DNA of 64,000 nucleotides from Bacillaceae bacterium OF18-1A (GCA_027694045.1 JAQEWB010000002.1:558001-622000); one strand, 5' to 3'. Shown: positions 1-10,706, counted from the first letter of the stretch. The notes: generated by a model from the sequence alone, not told the origin. Translations and numbers: made by a program.

Positions 1-17
1 AATAATCTTTAGCTCTT

Positions 18-21
<4 letters not shown>
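1..21 (-). CDS. bioH: Start of BioH-like gene, cut by the window edge
   Basis: Seven codons (MKELKII) are visible on the minus strand, beginning with an ATG at 21-19 that overlaps the bioF stop codon in an ATGA arrangement. That translational coupling shows the biotin operon continues past the window. In the B. cereus group the next gene after bioF is usually bioH, which releases pimeloyl-ACP from its methyl ester. The identity is inferred from gene order only, because too little sequence is present to recognise a family. Confidence 0.5.
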
Positions 22-3287
<3,266 letters not shown>

Positions 3288-3300
3288 AATTGCCACCCCT

Positions 3301-3333
3301 ATTGTCAACCAGTTTATAAATATAGTTAACATT
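3301..3333 (-). promoter_or_regulatory. BirA-type operator of the biotin operon
   Basis: On the minus strand, AATGTTAAC and GTTGACAAT lie 15 bases apart and match as inverted repeats at 7 of 9 positions. This is the layout of BirA operators in Firmicutes (TTGTTAAC-type halves around 14-16 bases). It lies 13 bases upstream of the bioA start, so biotinyl-AMP-bound BirA should repress transcription here. Confidence 0.85.
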
Positions 3334-3346
3334 AAAAATAAAAGAC

Positions 3347-3352
3347 TGTCAA
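3347..3352 (-). promoter_or_regulatory. Candidate -35 element for the bio operon
   Basis: A perfect TTGACA is read on the minus strand. At 17 bases spacing the -10 would be TTAACT, a weak match that lies inside the upstream BirA half-site. That arrangement would let the repressor occlude RNA polymerase. The -10 assignment is uncertain. Confidence 0.45.
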
Positions 3353-3381
3353 TTATTTTTAAATCAAACAGTTCTTAAAAA

Positions 3382-3411
3382 AGAACAACTTATCATACGA
3401 TAAGTTGTTCT
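3382..3411 (-). terminator. Rho-independent terminator
   Basis: Two perfect 13-base arms (AGAACAACTTATC and its complement) surround a 4-base loop, followed on the minus strand by a run of T. The stem starts in the stop codon of the small secreted-protein gene, so it ends that transcript. Confidence 0.9.
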
Positions 3412-3766
3412 ACTTTCCATGTTGTATCTTTCCAATTTCCAAAATAATCTCTTCATCTTTTTTTCCTTCTGTATCAATTCCAAGTTGCTTAGCATGTTCA
3501 ATTAATAAATCATGTCGCTGCTCAAATCTAGCCTTATCTACCTCTTTCGTGACCGCTTCTTTTGTTTTCCCTTCAGTAGAAACTCCTAGTTTCGCAGCTG
3601 TTTTTTCCATTGATTTCTTCTCTTCAGCTTCTTTCACTTTCTTCACTTCTGACTGCTGTATTTGTTTTTGTTTCGACTGCTCTGATTCAGCTGCAAAAGT
3701 TGTGTAAATTCCAGCACTTCCGCCAACGACTAGTAAGGTGGTAAAAAGAATTATTTTTTTCTTCAC
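3410..3766 (-). CDS. Small secreted protein with two LG(V/I)xTEGK repeats
   Basis: A GTG start at 3766, preceded by GGGGAGGA, gives 118 residues. An upstream ATG in frame lacks a ribosome site and would hide the signal peptide. Residues 1-26 form a clear Sec signal ending near TTFA-AES. The mature part is highly charged and probably helical, with two copies of an A-x-x-LG(V/I)-x-TEGK-x-(K/D)EE-like motif about 40 residues apart, similar to DUF2680-type proteins. No catalytic residues are evident and the function is unknown. It is a single-gene unit with its own terminator. Confidence 0.75.
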   Translation of the reverse strand: MKKKIILFTTLLVVGGSAGIYTTFAAESEQSKQKQIQQSEVKKVKEAEEKKSMEKTAAKLGVSTEGKTKEAVTKEVDKARFEQRHDLLIEHAKQLGIDTEGKKDEEIILEIGKIQHGK

Positions 3767-3861
3767 TCTTTCCTCCCCTTTCAAATTCATTATAACGTAC
3801 AATTTCAGAACATTAAAAACATTTATCCTTAATTTCCCTAAAAAATTATTAAACATTTTTA

Positions 3862-3890
3862 TTGACATGTAAGATGAAAATATGATAAAA
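3862..3890 (+). promoter_or_regulatory. Candidate promoter of the T-box/nhaC transcript
   Basis: A perfect TTGACA at 3862-3867 is followed by an AT-rich TATGATAAAA stretch around 3881-3890, which can supply a -10 at 16-17 bases spacing. It lies just upstream of the T-box leader and points toward nhaC. Confidence 0.55.
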
Positions 3891-3904
3891 ATTTAACTAA
3901 CATC

Positions 3905-4149
3905 ATATGAATCGGCGTTGATAGGATTTAGTAGTATTTCGATTTCTGATCTCAGAGAGCTGGTGGTTGCTGCGAACCAGTACAGAGCGAATTATGAATT
4001 ACCCCCTGGAGCTTCTTTTACGAAACGTGAGGAGTAGTGAAAGACGGTTATAGACCGTTATGTCTAAAGAGTGGTGAAACGACACTGTTTCACAATTTAG
4101 GGTGGTACCGCGAACTTTTCGTCCCTGCATATATTGCAGGGGCGTTTTT
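3905..4149 (+). promoter_or_regulatory. T-box leader (tRNA-sensing riboswitch), probably tyrosine
   Basis: The leader has the canonical parts in order: an AGAGAGCTGGTGG distal stem I element near 3954-3966, the CCCTGGAGC block at 4004-4012, the T-box AGGGTGGTACCGCG at 4099-4112, and a terminator hairpin at 4120-4144 followed by T. The codon-like triplet TAC at 4000-4002, just before the conserved CCC block, would make it a Tyr sensor. That reading agrees with my recollection of Tyr T-boxes before nhaC/yheL genes in Bacillus, but the exact specifier loop was not folded. Uncharged tRNA should switch on the downstream transporter. Confidence 0.88.
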
Positions 4150-4195
4150 ATTTTATTAGCGCATATCATATGACCCTTTATTTTGTGATACATTC

Positions 4196-4263
4196 ATTTC
4201 ACAAGCTAGGGTGGTACCGCGATTTCTTCGTCCCTGCATAATTATATGCAGGGACGTTTTTTT
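4196..4263 (+). promoter_or_regulatory. Second, partial T-box module (antiterminator and terminator only)
   Basis: The same AGGGTGGTACCGCG motif recurs at 4208-4221, followed by a terminator with the arms CGTCCCTGCAT and ATGCAGGGACG (4229-4256) and seven T. The TTTCACAA just upstream also repeats a segment of the first unit. No stem I or specifier precedes it, so it looks like a duplication of only the 3' decision module. A transcript would have to pass two T-box terminators to reach nhaC. Confidence 0.85.
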
Positions 4264-4405
4264 ATCCAATCATTTCCGTATCATATAGAAGTATTGACAC
4301 TTACCGGTAATTTGTCACAAAATTCTAAATTTTAGAAGGAAATATACAATATTGGCGAATTTTATATAAAAAAGGCTATTTTCGATTACTTAGGAGGGGA
4401 AAACA

Positions 4406-5779
4406 ATGGTTTCAAAAATTGAATCTGTTCTTTTAACATTTTTTATCTTTTTCTGTATTGGTTTTAGTGTTATTCAATTAGAAGTTTCACCGCATATCCC
4501 AATTTTATTTGGTATCGTTCTTTTATTAGCATTTGGATTTATAAAAAAAATCTCTTGGTCTACTATGGAAAAGGGAATGATCAGTAGTATTTCAGCTGGT
4601 ATTCCATCTATATTTATTTTCTTACTTGTAGGCGTATTAATTAGTGTTTGGATCGCAGCTGGAACAATTCCAACTTTAATGGTATACGGCTTCCAACTTG
4701 TATCTCCAAAAATTTTCATTCCTACTGTTTTTGTTGTTTGTGCAATTGTAGGAACAAGTATCGGTAGTGCCTTTACAACTGCTGCAACTGTAGGACTTGC
4801 CTTTATGGGAATGGGTACTGCCCTTGGATATGATCCAGCTCTTATTGCTGGTGCAATTATTTCTGGTGCATTCTTTGGAGATAAAATGTCTCCTTTATCT
4901 GATACAACAAACTTAGCTCCAGCTGTAACGGGTGTAGATTTATTTGAACATATTCGTAATATGCTTTGGACAACAGTTCCCGCTTTCATTATTGCTTTTA
5001 TCGCATTTTTCATTTTAGGAAGCGGATCTGGTGGAGATGTTGATTTTTCAGCATTTATTAATACACTAGAAAAAAACGCAACGATTTCTATCGTTACCCT
5101 TATTCCTATTTTATTACTATTCCTATTCGCATTTAAAAAAGTTCCAGCAGTTCCAACATTACTTGCAGGAATCGTAGTAGGAATTATCATTCTCTTTATT
5201 TTCAAACCTAGTACTTCTTTAGCTGATTTAATGAAAATTATGCAAGACGGGTACGTTTCTAAAACGGGTATAAAAGACATTGATAGCTTATTATCTCGTG
5301 GTGGATTACAAAGTATGATGATGTCAATCGCCCTTATTTTCCTAGCTCTTTGTATGGGAGGATTATTACAAGGAATGGGAATTATCACGCAGCTAATGAA
5401 TATCATCTCTAGCTTCGTAAAAAATAGTACACGCTTAATTATTTCTACTGCTTCAACTGCAATTGGTGTGAACTTCTTACTTGGCGAACAATACTTATCA
5501 ATCGTTTTAACAGGACAAGCATTCGCTAATAAATACGATGAAGTTGGTTTAGAGCGCCGCAATTTATCACGTGTATTAGAAGATGCAGGTACAGTTATTA
5601 ATCCGCTCGTACCATGGGGCGTAAGTGGTGTATTCTTAACAAACGTCCTTAGCGTTCCAACGCTCGATTATATTCCATACGCAATCTTCTGTTTAGCTTG
5701 TCCAGTGGTAACTATTATCGTTGGATTTACTGGATTTGGTCTTTCATGGAAAAAAGAAAAAACAGTACCAGTTTCATAA
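4406..5779 (+). CDS. nhaC: NhaC-family antiporter, possibly a tyrosine-linked transporter
   Basis: This is a 457-residue polytopic membrane protein of the NhaC Na+/H+ antiporter family, with about 11 hydrophobic segments and the family motif GDKMSPLSDTTNLAP near residues 155-170. The ATG follows AGGAGGGG. Family members exchange Na+ (or organic substrates such as malate/lactate) for protons. Control by a Tyr-type T-box is unusual for an ion antiporter. It suggests that this paralogue moves tyrosine or another amino acid, but that is inference from regulation and not from the protein. A bidirectional hairpin ends the transcript. Confidence 0.9.
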   Translation: MVSKIESVLLTFFIFFCIGFSVIQLEVSPHIPILFGIVLLLAFGFIKKISWSTMEKGMISSISAGIPSIFIFLLVGVLISVWIAAGTIPTLMVYGFQLVSPKIFIPTVFVVCAIVGTSIGSAFTTAATVGLAFMGMGTALGYDPALIAGAIISGAFFGDKMSPLSDTTNLAPAVTGVDLFEHIRNMLWTTVPAFIIAFIAFFILGSGSGGDVDFSAFINTLEKNATISIVTLIPILLLFLFAFKKVPAVPTLLAGIVVGIIILFIFKPSTSLADLMKIMQDGYVSKTGIKDIDSLLSRGGLQSMMMSIALIFLALCMGGLLQGMGIITQLMNIISSFVKNSTRLIISTASTAIGVNFLLGEQYLSIVLTGQAFANKYDEVGLERRNLSRVLEDAGTVINPLVPWGVSGVFLTNVLSVPTLDYIPYAIFCLACPVVTIIVGFTGFGLSWKKEKTVPVS

Positions 5780-5785
5780 TATAAT

Positions 5786-5817
5786 AAAAAGGATTACCTT
5801 AATCGGTAATCCTTTTT
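5786..5817. terminator. Bidirectional terminator between nhaC and the nucleotidase gene
   Basis: The arms AAAAAGGATTACC and GGTAATCCTTTTT flank a short loop. The hairpin is flanked by A and T runs, so it can end both convergent transcripts. Confidence 0.9.
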
Positions 5818-5828
5818 GTATGTCTTGA

Positions 5829-8174
5829 CTATCTATTCGCTTTCTTCCTTCTAAATAACATAAGTAATCCCGCTCCAACAAAAGCTAGACCAGCTCCAAT
5901 TGTAGAAGCAACACTTGCACCTGTTTTCGGTAAATCACGTTCCTCTTTATTTTCATTTACAGTTGTTTCTTTTGTATTTTGACTATCTGTCGTAGTTTGT
6001 CCAGTTTCTGCGTTATTTCCATCATTACCTTCATTTGTCGGTGGTGTTGTTGGGTTTTCTCCATTATTTCCTTCACCTGTTGGCGGTGTCGTTGGATTCT
6101 CTCCGTTATTTCCTTCACCTGTTGGCGGTGTCGTTGGATTTCCTCCATTATTTCCTTCACCTGTTGGTGGTGTCGTTGGATTCTCTCCACCTGTTTCCTT
6201 ATCATCGTTCTTCTTCGTTATATCAATTGCATATTTCGCAAATTCATTTTCAGATGGTCCAACATATGATATCTTCCCATCTGTCTTTATATACTTTTGT
6301 GCATTTGGTGAAGAGTTAAAAGTTGTATTTAATTTATCAGCAACAATCGGTTTAAATGCCCAATTTTGATCAGCCGCTGGATTAATAACCGGTGTTTCTT
6401 GCATATACTTCACAATGACTTGACGTGTTTCATCTTGTGATTGATATATAACTTCCCCTTTACTTACACCAGGGAACGTTTGGCTACTTCCACGATAGTT
6501 ATTTGTTGCAACGATGAACTCTTGGCTGTCAGATACAGGCTTACCTTCATACGTCATGTTTATAATACGATTCGTATTGGCATTTACAACTTTTCCATCC
6601 TTATCGTATTTTGCCGGTTGTGTCACATCAATTTCGTATTTCAAACCATCTAAAATATCAAAATTATATGTAGGATATCCTATATTTACTAACGGTTGTT
6701 CTTCTGTCTTCTTTGGATCAATTTGATTAAACTGACCTGCAGACATTTCAAGCCATTCTTTCACTTGCGCTCCATTTACTTTTACAGCGTATAGCGTATT
6801 AGGATATACATATAAATCTGCAACGTTTTTAATTGCTAACGTTCCAGCTGGAATATCCGTGTAATATGTAGCACCGTTTCGGCCACCTGCTTTAAATGGT
6901 GCTCCTGCAGATAGAACTGGAATTCCTTTATATTGGCTATATTGTTCGTTTTCAGCAAATAACTTTTCTACATACCATTTTTGGGCATTTGTTACAAGTT
7001 GTACAGAAGGATCATCTTGTACTAATGAAAAATAGCTATTGATTGGCGCTGTCGTTTGACCAACTGCTGTATTTACATAGTCAATTGTCGCTTTATGATC
7101 ATCCTTAATTTCATTAACTAATTTTTGATCAGATTCTACTAATGGATTTCCTTTACTATCAGCAATTGGACGAAGTTGTGGCTTAGATTGCTCTTTTTGT
7201 ACTTCCCATTTTCCGTTTACCTTTTTCAATTGCATATCAATAATACCTAAGTTACTACCAAAAACACCCGGCATGACAACTGGAACACCATTAAATACAT
7301 CCTTCACTTCAGTATGTGAATGCCCCATTAATACCGCATCAACACCAGGAACTTCTGTTAAATAGTACGATGCATTTTCCATCCCAACGTTGTATCCACT
7401 CTTGTCAACACCTGAATGAGCTAGTGCAACGATAACATCTGCACCTTCTTCTTTCATTTTCGGCACCATTTTCTTCGCTGTTTCAACAATATCTTTTGCT
7501 TTGACTTTTCCTTCTAAATTTGCTTTATCCCAGTTCATAACTTGAGGTGGAACAAATCCCATTACACCGATTTTCACCTTTTGTTTTTGACCTGACTCAT
7601 CTTCTACTTCTTTTTCAAAAATATGATATGGCTTAAAGTAATTTTGATCGTTTTCTTCATTATTATCTTTATCATCTTTATAGACGTTCGAATTAATAAC
7701 CGGGAACTCTGTTTTGCTAATCACTTTATTTAAGTAATCTAAACCGTAGTTAAATTCATGGTTCCCAAGAGAGATGACGTCATACTTCATTAAATTCATT
7801 AAACGATATAATGGATGCACATAACTAGGATCAACAGGGTTCTTCGGATCATTTATTTTATTCGCAACATAATCTCCAAGTGGTGTCCCTTGTAGTGCAT
7901 CTCCATCATCAAGTAGGACTGAGTTCTTCGCTTCTTCACGCGCTTTATTAACAAGTGTTGCAGTTTGCACAAGACCTACTTTATTATCTGTTTTTGTTTG
8001 ATAGTAATCGTAATTCATTAAGTTAACGTGAATATCTGATGTCTCCAGAATTCGTAGGTTAACTGTACTCTCCCCAGTTTTCTCCTCTGCATGAGCTGTT
8101 GTTGGCAATACTTGCGGTGCTATAACACCAATAGCAAGAGTTGCTCCAGCTAGCATTTTTTTTGACTTTTTCAC
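5829..8174 (-). CDS. Cell-wall-anchored 2',3'-cyclic-nucleotide 2'-phosphodiesterase/3'-nucleotidase
   Basis: This 781-residue surface enzyme should hydrolyse extracellular 2',3'-cyclic nucleotides and 3'-nucleotides to nucleosides and phosphate. A Sec signal ends at AHA-EE (about residue 29). The calcineurin-like metallophosphatase domain shows ETSDIH (44-49), GNHEFNYG, ALAHSG and GHSHTE metal-binding motifs, followed by a 5'-nucleotidase C-terminal domain. A low-complexity linker of four 14-residue Pro/Thr/Gly repeats (665-719) leads to the sortase signal LPKTG at 748, a hydrophobic helix and RRKK. The promoter region carries Pho-box-like repeats, fitting a phosphate-scavenging role. Confidence 0.95.
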   Translation of the reverse strand: MKKSKKMLAGATLAIGVIAPQVLPTTAHAEEKTGESTVNLRILETSDIHVNLMNYDYYQTKTDNKVGLVQTATLVNKAREEAKNSVLLDDGDALQGTPLGDYVANKINDPKNPVDPSYVHPLYRLMNLMKYDVISLGNHEFNYGLDYLNKVISKTEFPVINSNVYKDDKDNNEENDQNYFKPYHIFEKEVEDESGQKQKVKIGVMGFVPPQVMNWDKANLEGKVKAKDIVETAKKMVPKMKEEGADVIVALAHSGVDKSGYNVGMENASYYLTEVPGVDAVLMGHSHTEVKDVFNGVPVVMPGVFGSNLGIIDMQLKKVNGKWEVQKEQSKPQLRPIADSKGNPLVESDQKLVNEIKDDHKATIDYVNTAVGQTTAPINSYFSLVQDDPSVQLVTNAQKWYVEKLFAENEQYSQYKGIPVLSAGAPFKAGGRNGATYYTDIPAGTLAIKNVADLYVYPNTLYAVKVNGAQVKEWLEMSAGQFNQIDPKKTEEQPLVNIGYPTYNFDILDGLKYEIDVTQPAKYDKDGKVVNANTNRIINMTYEGKPVSDSQEFIVATNNYRGSSQTFPGVSKGEVIYQSQDETRQVIVKYMQETPVINPAADQNWAFKPIVADKLNTTFNSSPNAQKYIKTDGKISYVGPSENEFAKYAIDITKKNDDKETGGENPTTPPTGEGNNGGNPTTPPTGEGNNGENPTTPPTGEGNNGENPTTPPTNEGNDGNNAETGQTTTDSQNTKETTVNENKEERDLPKTGASVASTIGAGLAFVGAGLLMLFRRKKANR
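6018..6182 (-). repeat. Four tandem 42-base repeats encoding a wall-spanning linker
   Basis: Three full units and one slightly diverged, shorter unit encode NPTTPPTGEGNNG(E/G). The DNA copies are close to identical, so copy number can change by slippage or recombination. The linker probably carries the enzyme domain out through the peptidoglycan. Confidence 0.92.
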
Positions 8175-8270
8175 AAAAAATCCCCCTTATACAATTACCA
8201 AAGAATAATGAAATGTTCCTCTCTCTAATCACATACCCTTTTTTCTATTAAGAGAAAAGGTTTTCATTTC

Positions 8271-8407
8271 ATCCCGCGCTAACAAGCAGTAAGTCCCCCA
8301 AAAAAAACAGTAAAAAAGACCACTAAAGAAGAGTCACTGCCCAATAGACGCCCGATTAGTGAAATTTTAATAAGCGGGAAATAACGCTCCACCCATTAAA
8401 ATTTCAC
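8271..8407 (-). repeat. bcr1-like intergenic repeat in the nucleotidase leader
   Basis: Read on the minus strand this element shares ordered blocks with the copy at 19300-19450: GTGAAA-TTTAAT, the CAATCGGGC/TAATCGGGC core, a GGG(G)-x-CTTACTGC block, and a TAGCG-CGGGAT end. It contains a perfect 13-base inverted repeat (8359-8371 with 8395-8407). It resembles the bcr1 element I remember from the B. cereus group. It lies between the likely promoter and the start codon, so it would be transcribed. Confidence 0.8.
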
Positions 8408-8420
8408 CTTATCTGACATT

Positions 8421-8450
8421 ATCATATATAATGTACTTTCATATCGTCAA
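8421..8450 (-). promoter_or_regulatory. Promoter of the nucleotidase gene
   Basis: On the minus strand, TTGACG (8450-8445) and TATGAT (8426-8421) are separated by 18 bases. Transcription would start near 8414, giving a leader of about 240 bases that includes the bcr1-like repeat. Confidence 0.65.
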
Positions 8451-8468
8451 TATTTTTTGACATACTTC

Positions 8469-8507
8469 TACAAATTTTCTGTAAAGTTATTGTAAACTTT
8501 TCATAAA
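8469..8507 (-). promoter_or_regulatory. Pho-box-like array: four hexamers in 11-base phase
   Basis: On the minus strand the hexamers TTTATG, TTTACA, TTTACA and TTTGTA start every 11 bases (plus-strand 8502-8507, 8491-8496, 8480-8485, 8469-8474). Phased TT(A/T/C)ACA-like hexamers with about 5-base gaps are the binding pattern of Bacillus PhoP. The array ends 18 bases upstream of the -35 of the nucleotidase promoter. The divergent GDSL gene could also be affected. Confidence 0.6.
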
Positions 8508-8579
8508 CATATAGTATGCCCTTGCATTGCTAATACTGGTGAATATGATAAAATTACCAATTACAAGGAGGATGAATTT

Positions 8580-9350
8580 ATGAAAAAAGTCATCTTAACA
8601 ATTGTTTGTCTCCTCCTTCTAATCATTTCTTATTCTTATTTTGAAAAGAGCGATGAGACAAAACAAAACGAACCAAAAGAAAAAACAGCTACTCCAAGTT
8701 GGATTGATAAGCAAACAAACGACGCCTTTTATCACCTCGTATTAGGTGATTCACTTGCTAAAGGCTATGGCTCTACACAAGGTGGATTCGCTGAGTTAGC
8801 CTCTAAACAAATAGAGGCACAAATCCATAAATCAATTACAGTAGAAAACCTGGGGGTAAACGGTCTTACAACAGATCGTCTCGTTAAAAAAGTACAATCA
8901 GAAGATGTAAAGCAAAAAATTAGAGAAGCAAATATAATTACGATTAACATTGGAGGAAATAATTTATTCCGTTTAAATCGTGATGTCGGTGTTATAGATG
9001 GTATTAAAATGTTAAATAAAGAAAAAGCTCATTTTGAAGCGGATGTTAAAAACATTGTAAAGACAGTTCGAGATCAAAATCCGAACGCTTTACTTATTCT
9101 CTCAGAACTCTATAACCCGTTACAACTCGATGACTCCATCGCAAGTTATGCCGATATGTTTTTAGATGGCTGGAATGAATCCGTTTATTCCATTTCAAAA
9201 GCGAATCAACCATCTATCGTTTTACCAATTCGTCAACTAATATCGAATGATAAAAAAGAATTACTATTTGACCAAGTACACCCAAATGATAAAGGCTATG
9301 CGATTATTGCCAATACATTTACGAAGCAAGTATTGTCCTATAAATATTAA
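8580..9350 (+). CDS. SGNH/GDSL-family esterase or lipase, membrane-anchored or secreted
   Basis: This 256-residue protein has an uncleaved signal anchor or signal peptide (residues 4-20). The SGNH hydrolase blocks follow in order: LGDSLAKG with nucleophile Ser58, a glycine block around GGFAE, IGGNN (block III) near 122, and DQVHPND with Asp231 and His234. It resembles Bacillus YpmR-type lipases. The natural substrate is not predictable; family members hydrolyse acyl esters of lipids or polysaccharides. A good ribosome site (AAGGAGG) precedes the ATG. It is divergent from the nucleotidase gene and followed by a MarR gene. Confidence 0.88.
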   Translation: MKKVILTIVCLLLLIISYSYFEKSDETKQNEPKEKTATPSWIDKQTNDAFYHLVLGDSLAKGYGSTQGGFAELASKQIEAQIHKSITVENLGVNGLTTDRLVKKVQSEDVKQKIREANIITINIGGNNLFRLNRDVGVIDGIKMLNKEKAHFEADVKNIVKTVRDQNPNALLILSELYNPLQLDDSIASYADMFLDGWNESVYSISKANQPSIVLPIRQLISNDKKELLFDQVHPNDKGYAIIANTFTKQVLSYKY

Positions 9351-9422
9351 AACAAACGTAAAACAATTTTATTTTTATAGCCTGTCTTTTTTGTTACAAT
9401 GATAGTGGAAGGGGGCCTTTAT

Positions 9423-9869
9423 ATGGAATCACGCGAGTGGGAACGTATTGTTGATCATCTTCTTTCGCTAGTGCCTCTTTTTTATCGCAAATTTATGCTT
9501 CCTGGAGAATTTTCTTCTCAAAGACATATGCCGCCATCGCATACACAAGTATTACTACTTTTGCATGAAAATGGCACATTAGCAGTTTCCGAGATCGGCA
9601 AACGGCTAGCGATTTCACGGCCTAATATGACACCTCTATTAAATAAACTTATTCAAGAGGAACTAATAGAGCGTCATTATAGCGAAAAAGATCGACGGGT
9701 CATTTTAATTTCTCTAACAACTGAAGGGAAATTGTTAGTAAATCAGTATCAGCAGTTCATTTTAGACAAACTAAAAGAAAATTTCCAAACACTATCTGAG
9801 GAAGAGCGTGAAAAACTTATTCATTCTCTTCAAACCATTCAAAATTTAATTTTGAAAACAAACGCATAA
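9423..9869 (+). CDS. MarR-family transcriptional regulator
   Basis: The 148-residue winged-helix protein has the MarR pattern: an N-terminal dimerisation helix, the recognition region AISRPNMTPLLNKL, and the wing YSEKDRRVILISLT with the conserved D-x-R. I start it at the ATG at 9423, where GAAGGGGG sits 7 bases upstream; the earlier in-frame ATG at 9399 has no such site. The target is unknown. Such genes often regulate themselves and a neighbour, so the GDSL gene upstream is a candidate. Confidence 0.93.
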   Translation: MESREWERIVDHLLSLVPLFYRKFMLPGEFSSQRHMPPSHTQVLLLLHENGTLAVSEIGKRLAISRPNMTPLLNKLIQEELIERHYSEKDRRVILISLTTEGKLLVNQYQQFILDKLKENFQTLSEEEREKLIHSLQTIQNLILKTNA

Positions 9870-9895
9870 AGCTGCTTCTAAATAGAAGCAGCTTT
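9868..9895. terminator. Hairpin between convergent genes
   Basis: Perfect 12-base arms AAAGCTGCTTCT and AGAAGCAGCTTT surround an AAAT loop. The stem overlaps the stop codons of the marR gene and the small Tyr-rich gene. The T tract is short on both sides, so termination may be partial. Confidence 0.7.
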
Positions 9896-10088
9896 ATGAT
9901 TCATAATAGTTACCATAGTATACATTTGAATATGGCCATGTCGTTAAATATGGTTTTTGTTCTTGCGTAGATTGCTGTGGTGGTATTTGTGGTATTTGCT
10001 GAATTTGTTGCTGCGGATACACTCCGAACTGCGGTCTCGGATAATAATTTATATATGGGTATATTTGAGGTACATAGTAATAATACAT
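9894..10088 (-). CDS. Tyr/Pro/Gln-rich small protein, candidate spore-coat component
   Basis: The 64-residue product begins MYYYYVPQIYPYINYY and is dominated by Tyr, Pro and Gln, with QQQIQQIPQIPPQQ in the middle. A GGGGGGG run about 5 bases before the ATG at 10088 supports this start; a longer frame to 10142 has no site. The composition resembles small coat or coat-associated proteins of Bacillus spores, many of which are Tyr-rich for crosslinking. That role is inference; no family motif is present. Confidence 0.7.
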   Translation of the reverse strand: MYYYYVPQIYPYINYYPRPQFGVYPQQQIQQIPQIPPQQSTQEQKPYLTTWPYSNVYYGNYYES

Positions 10089-10145
10089 CCATTCCCCCCC
10101 CTTTTTCTTAAACATATTCAAAGAAGAAAATGAATGTGCCATTCT

Positions 10146-10706
10146 TTATATTTGTACAAGCGGTTCTCTTACTTTTTTCTTCCTGTTCTTCAAACGTAAC
10201 TTACGATTTTTTTCATATAAATAATGCACGACGAAATATGAAACTACCCCAAACAAAGCTCCTAAAATGGTCATTCCAATTAATACATACACTTCACTCT
10301 GCAATAAACTCTTTAGTATCGTAAAAATGTGACTTGAAAACAAGTCCGATATCGTAAATGGTTCGTGATGGATTTTTTGAACATGGAATGGATAAATCAT
10401 CTTCCCCAATGCATAAGCAACCGGAAATAAAAATACCGGTAGAAACGATATTTTTCCGATAAGATTGCCAATAACTGCAGCAGGGAAAGAGGCCTTTGCT
10501 AAACGAACTATTGGATAAAATATTAAATATACGAGTGACGCCGTATAAATTACTAACATTTCTAAACCAAAGCCAATCGCAAAACCTAACGAAACTTTCT
10601 TTGCCCCTTCTGGCGATCGAAGCAGCTTATAATATTGAAACTTTAACATTCTCCACATACGATGAAAAAACGAATATGTTTTCTTAGTTGTTTTCACCCT
10701 CATCAT
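10146..10706 (-). CDS. DUF2062-domain membrane protein
   Basis: The 186-residue protein has three to four hydrophobic helices (about 38-66, 75-100, 142-166) and basic ends. The segment SPEGAKKVSLGFAIGFGLEM followed by a conserved GNLIGK segment is typical of DUF2062 proteins. The function of this family is unknown. Two adjacent ATG codons could start it (10706 or 10703). The gene is 58 bases upstream of the small Tyr-rich gene in the same direction. Confidence 0.85.
   Translation of the reverse strand: MMRVKTTKKTYSFFHRMWRMLKFQYYKLLRSPEGAKKVSLGFAIGFGLEMLVIYTASLVYLIFYPIVRLAKASFPAAVIGNLIGKISFLPVFLFPVAYALGKMIYPFHVQKIHHEPFTISDLFSSHIFTILKSLLQSEVYVLIGMTILGALFGVVSYFVVHYLYEKNRKLRLKNRKKKVREPLVQI

Noticed and set aside
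4294-4299. TTGACA between the T-box and nhaC as a second promoter
   Set aside because: No acceptable -10 lies at 16-18 bases; the downstream sequence is GTCACAAAA. It may be chance.
4474-5562. A 362-codon open frame antisense to nhaC
   Set aside because: It lies entirely opposite a well-supported gene, has no ribosome site, and reads as a low-complexity Ile/Lys/Pro-rich shadow of hydrophobic codons.
5957-6205. Frames on both strands across the nucleotidase repeat
   Set aside because: They are out-of-frame readings of the 42-base repeats and have repetitive, meaningless composition.
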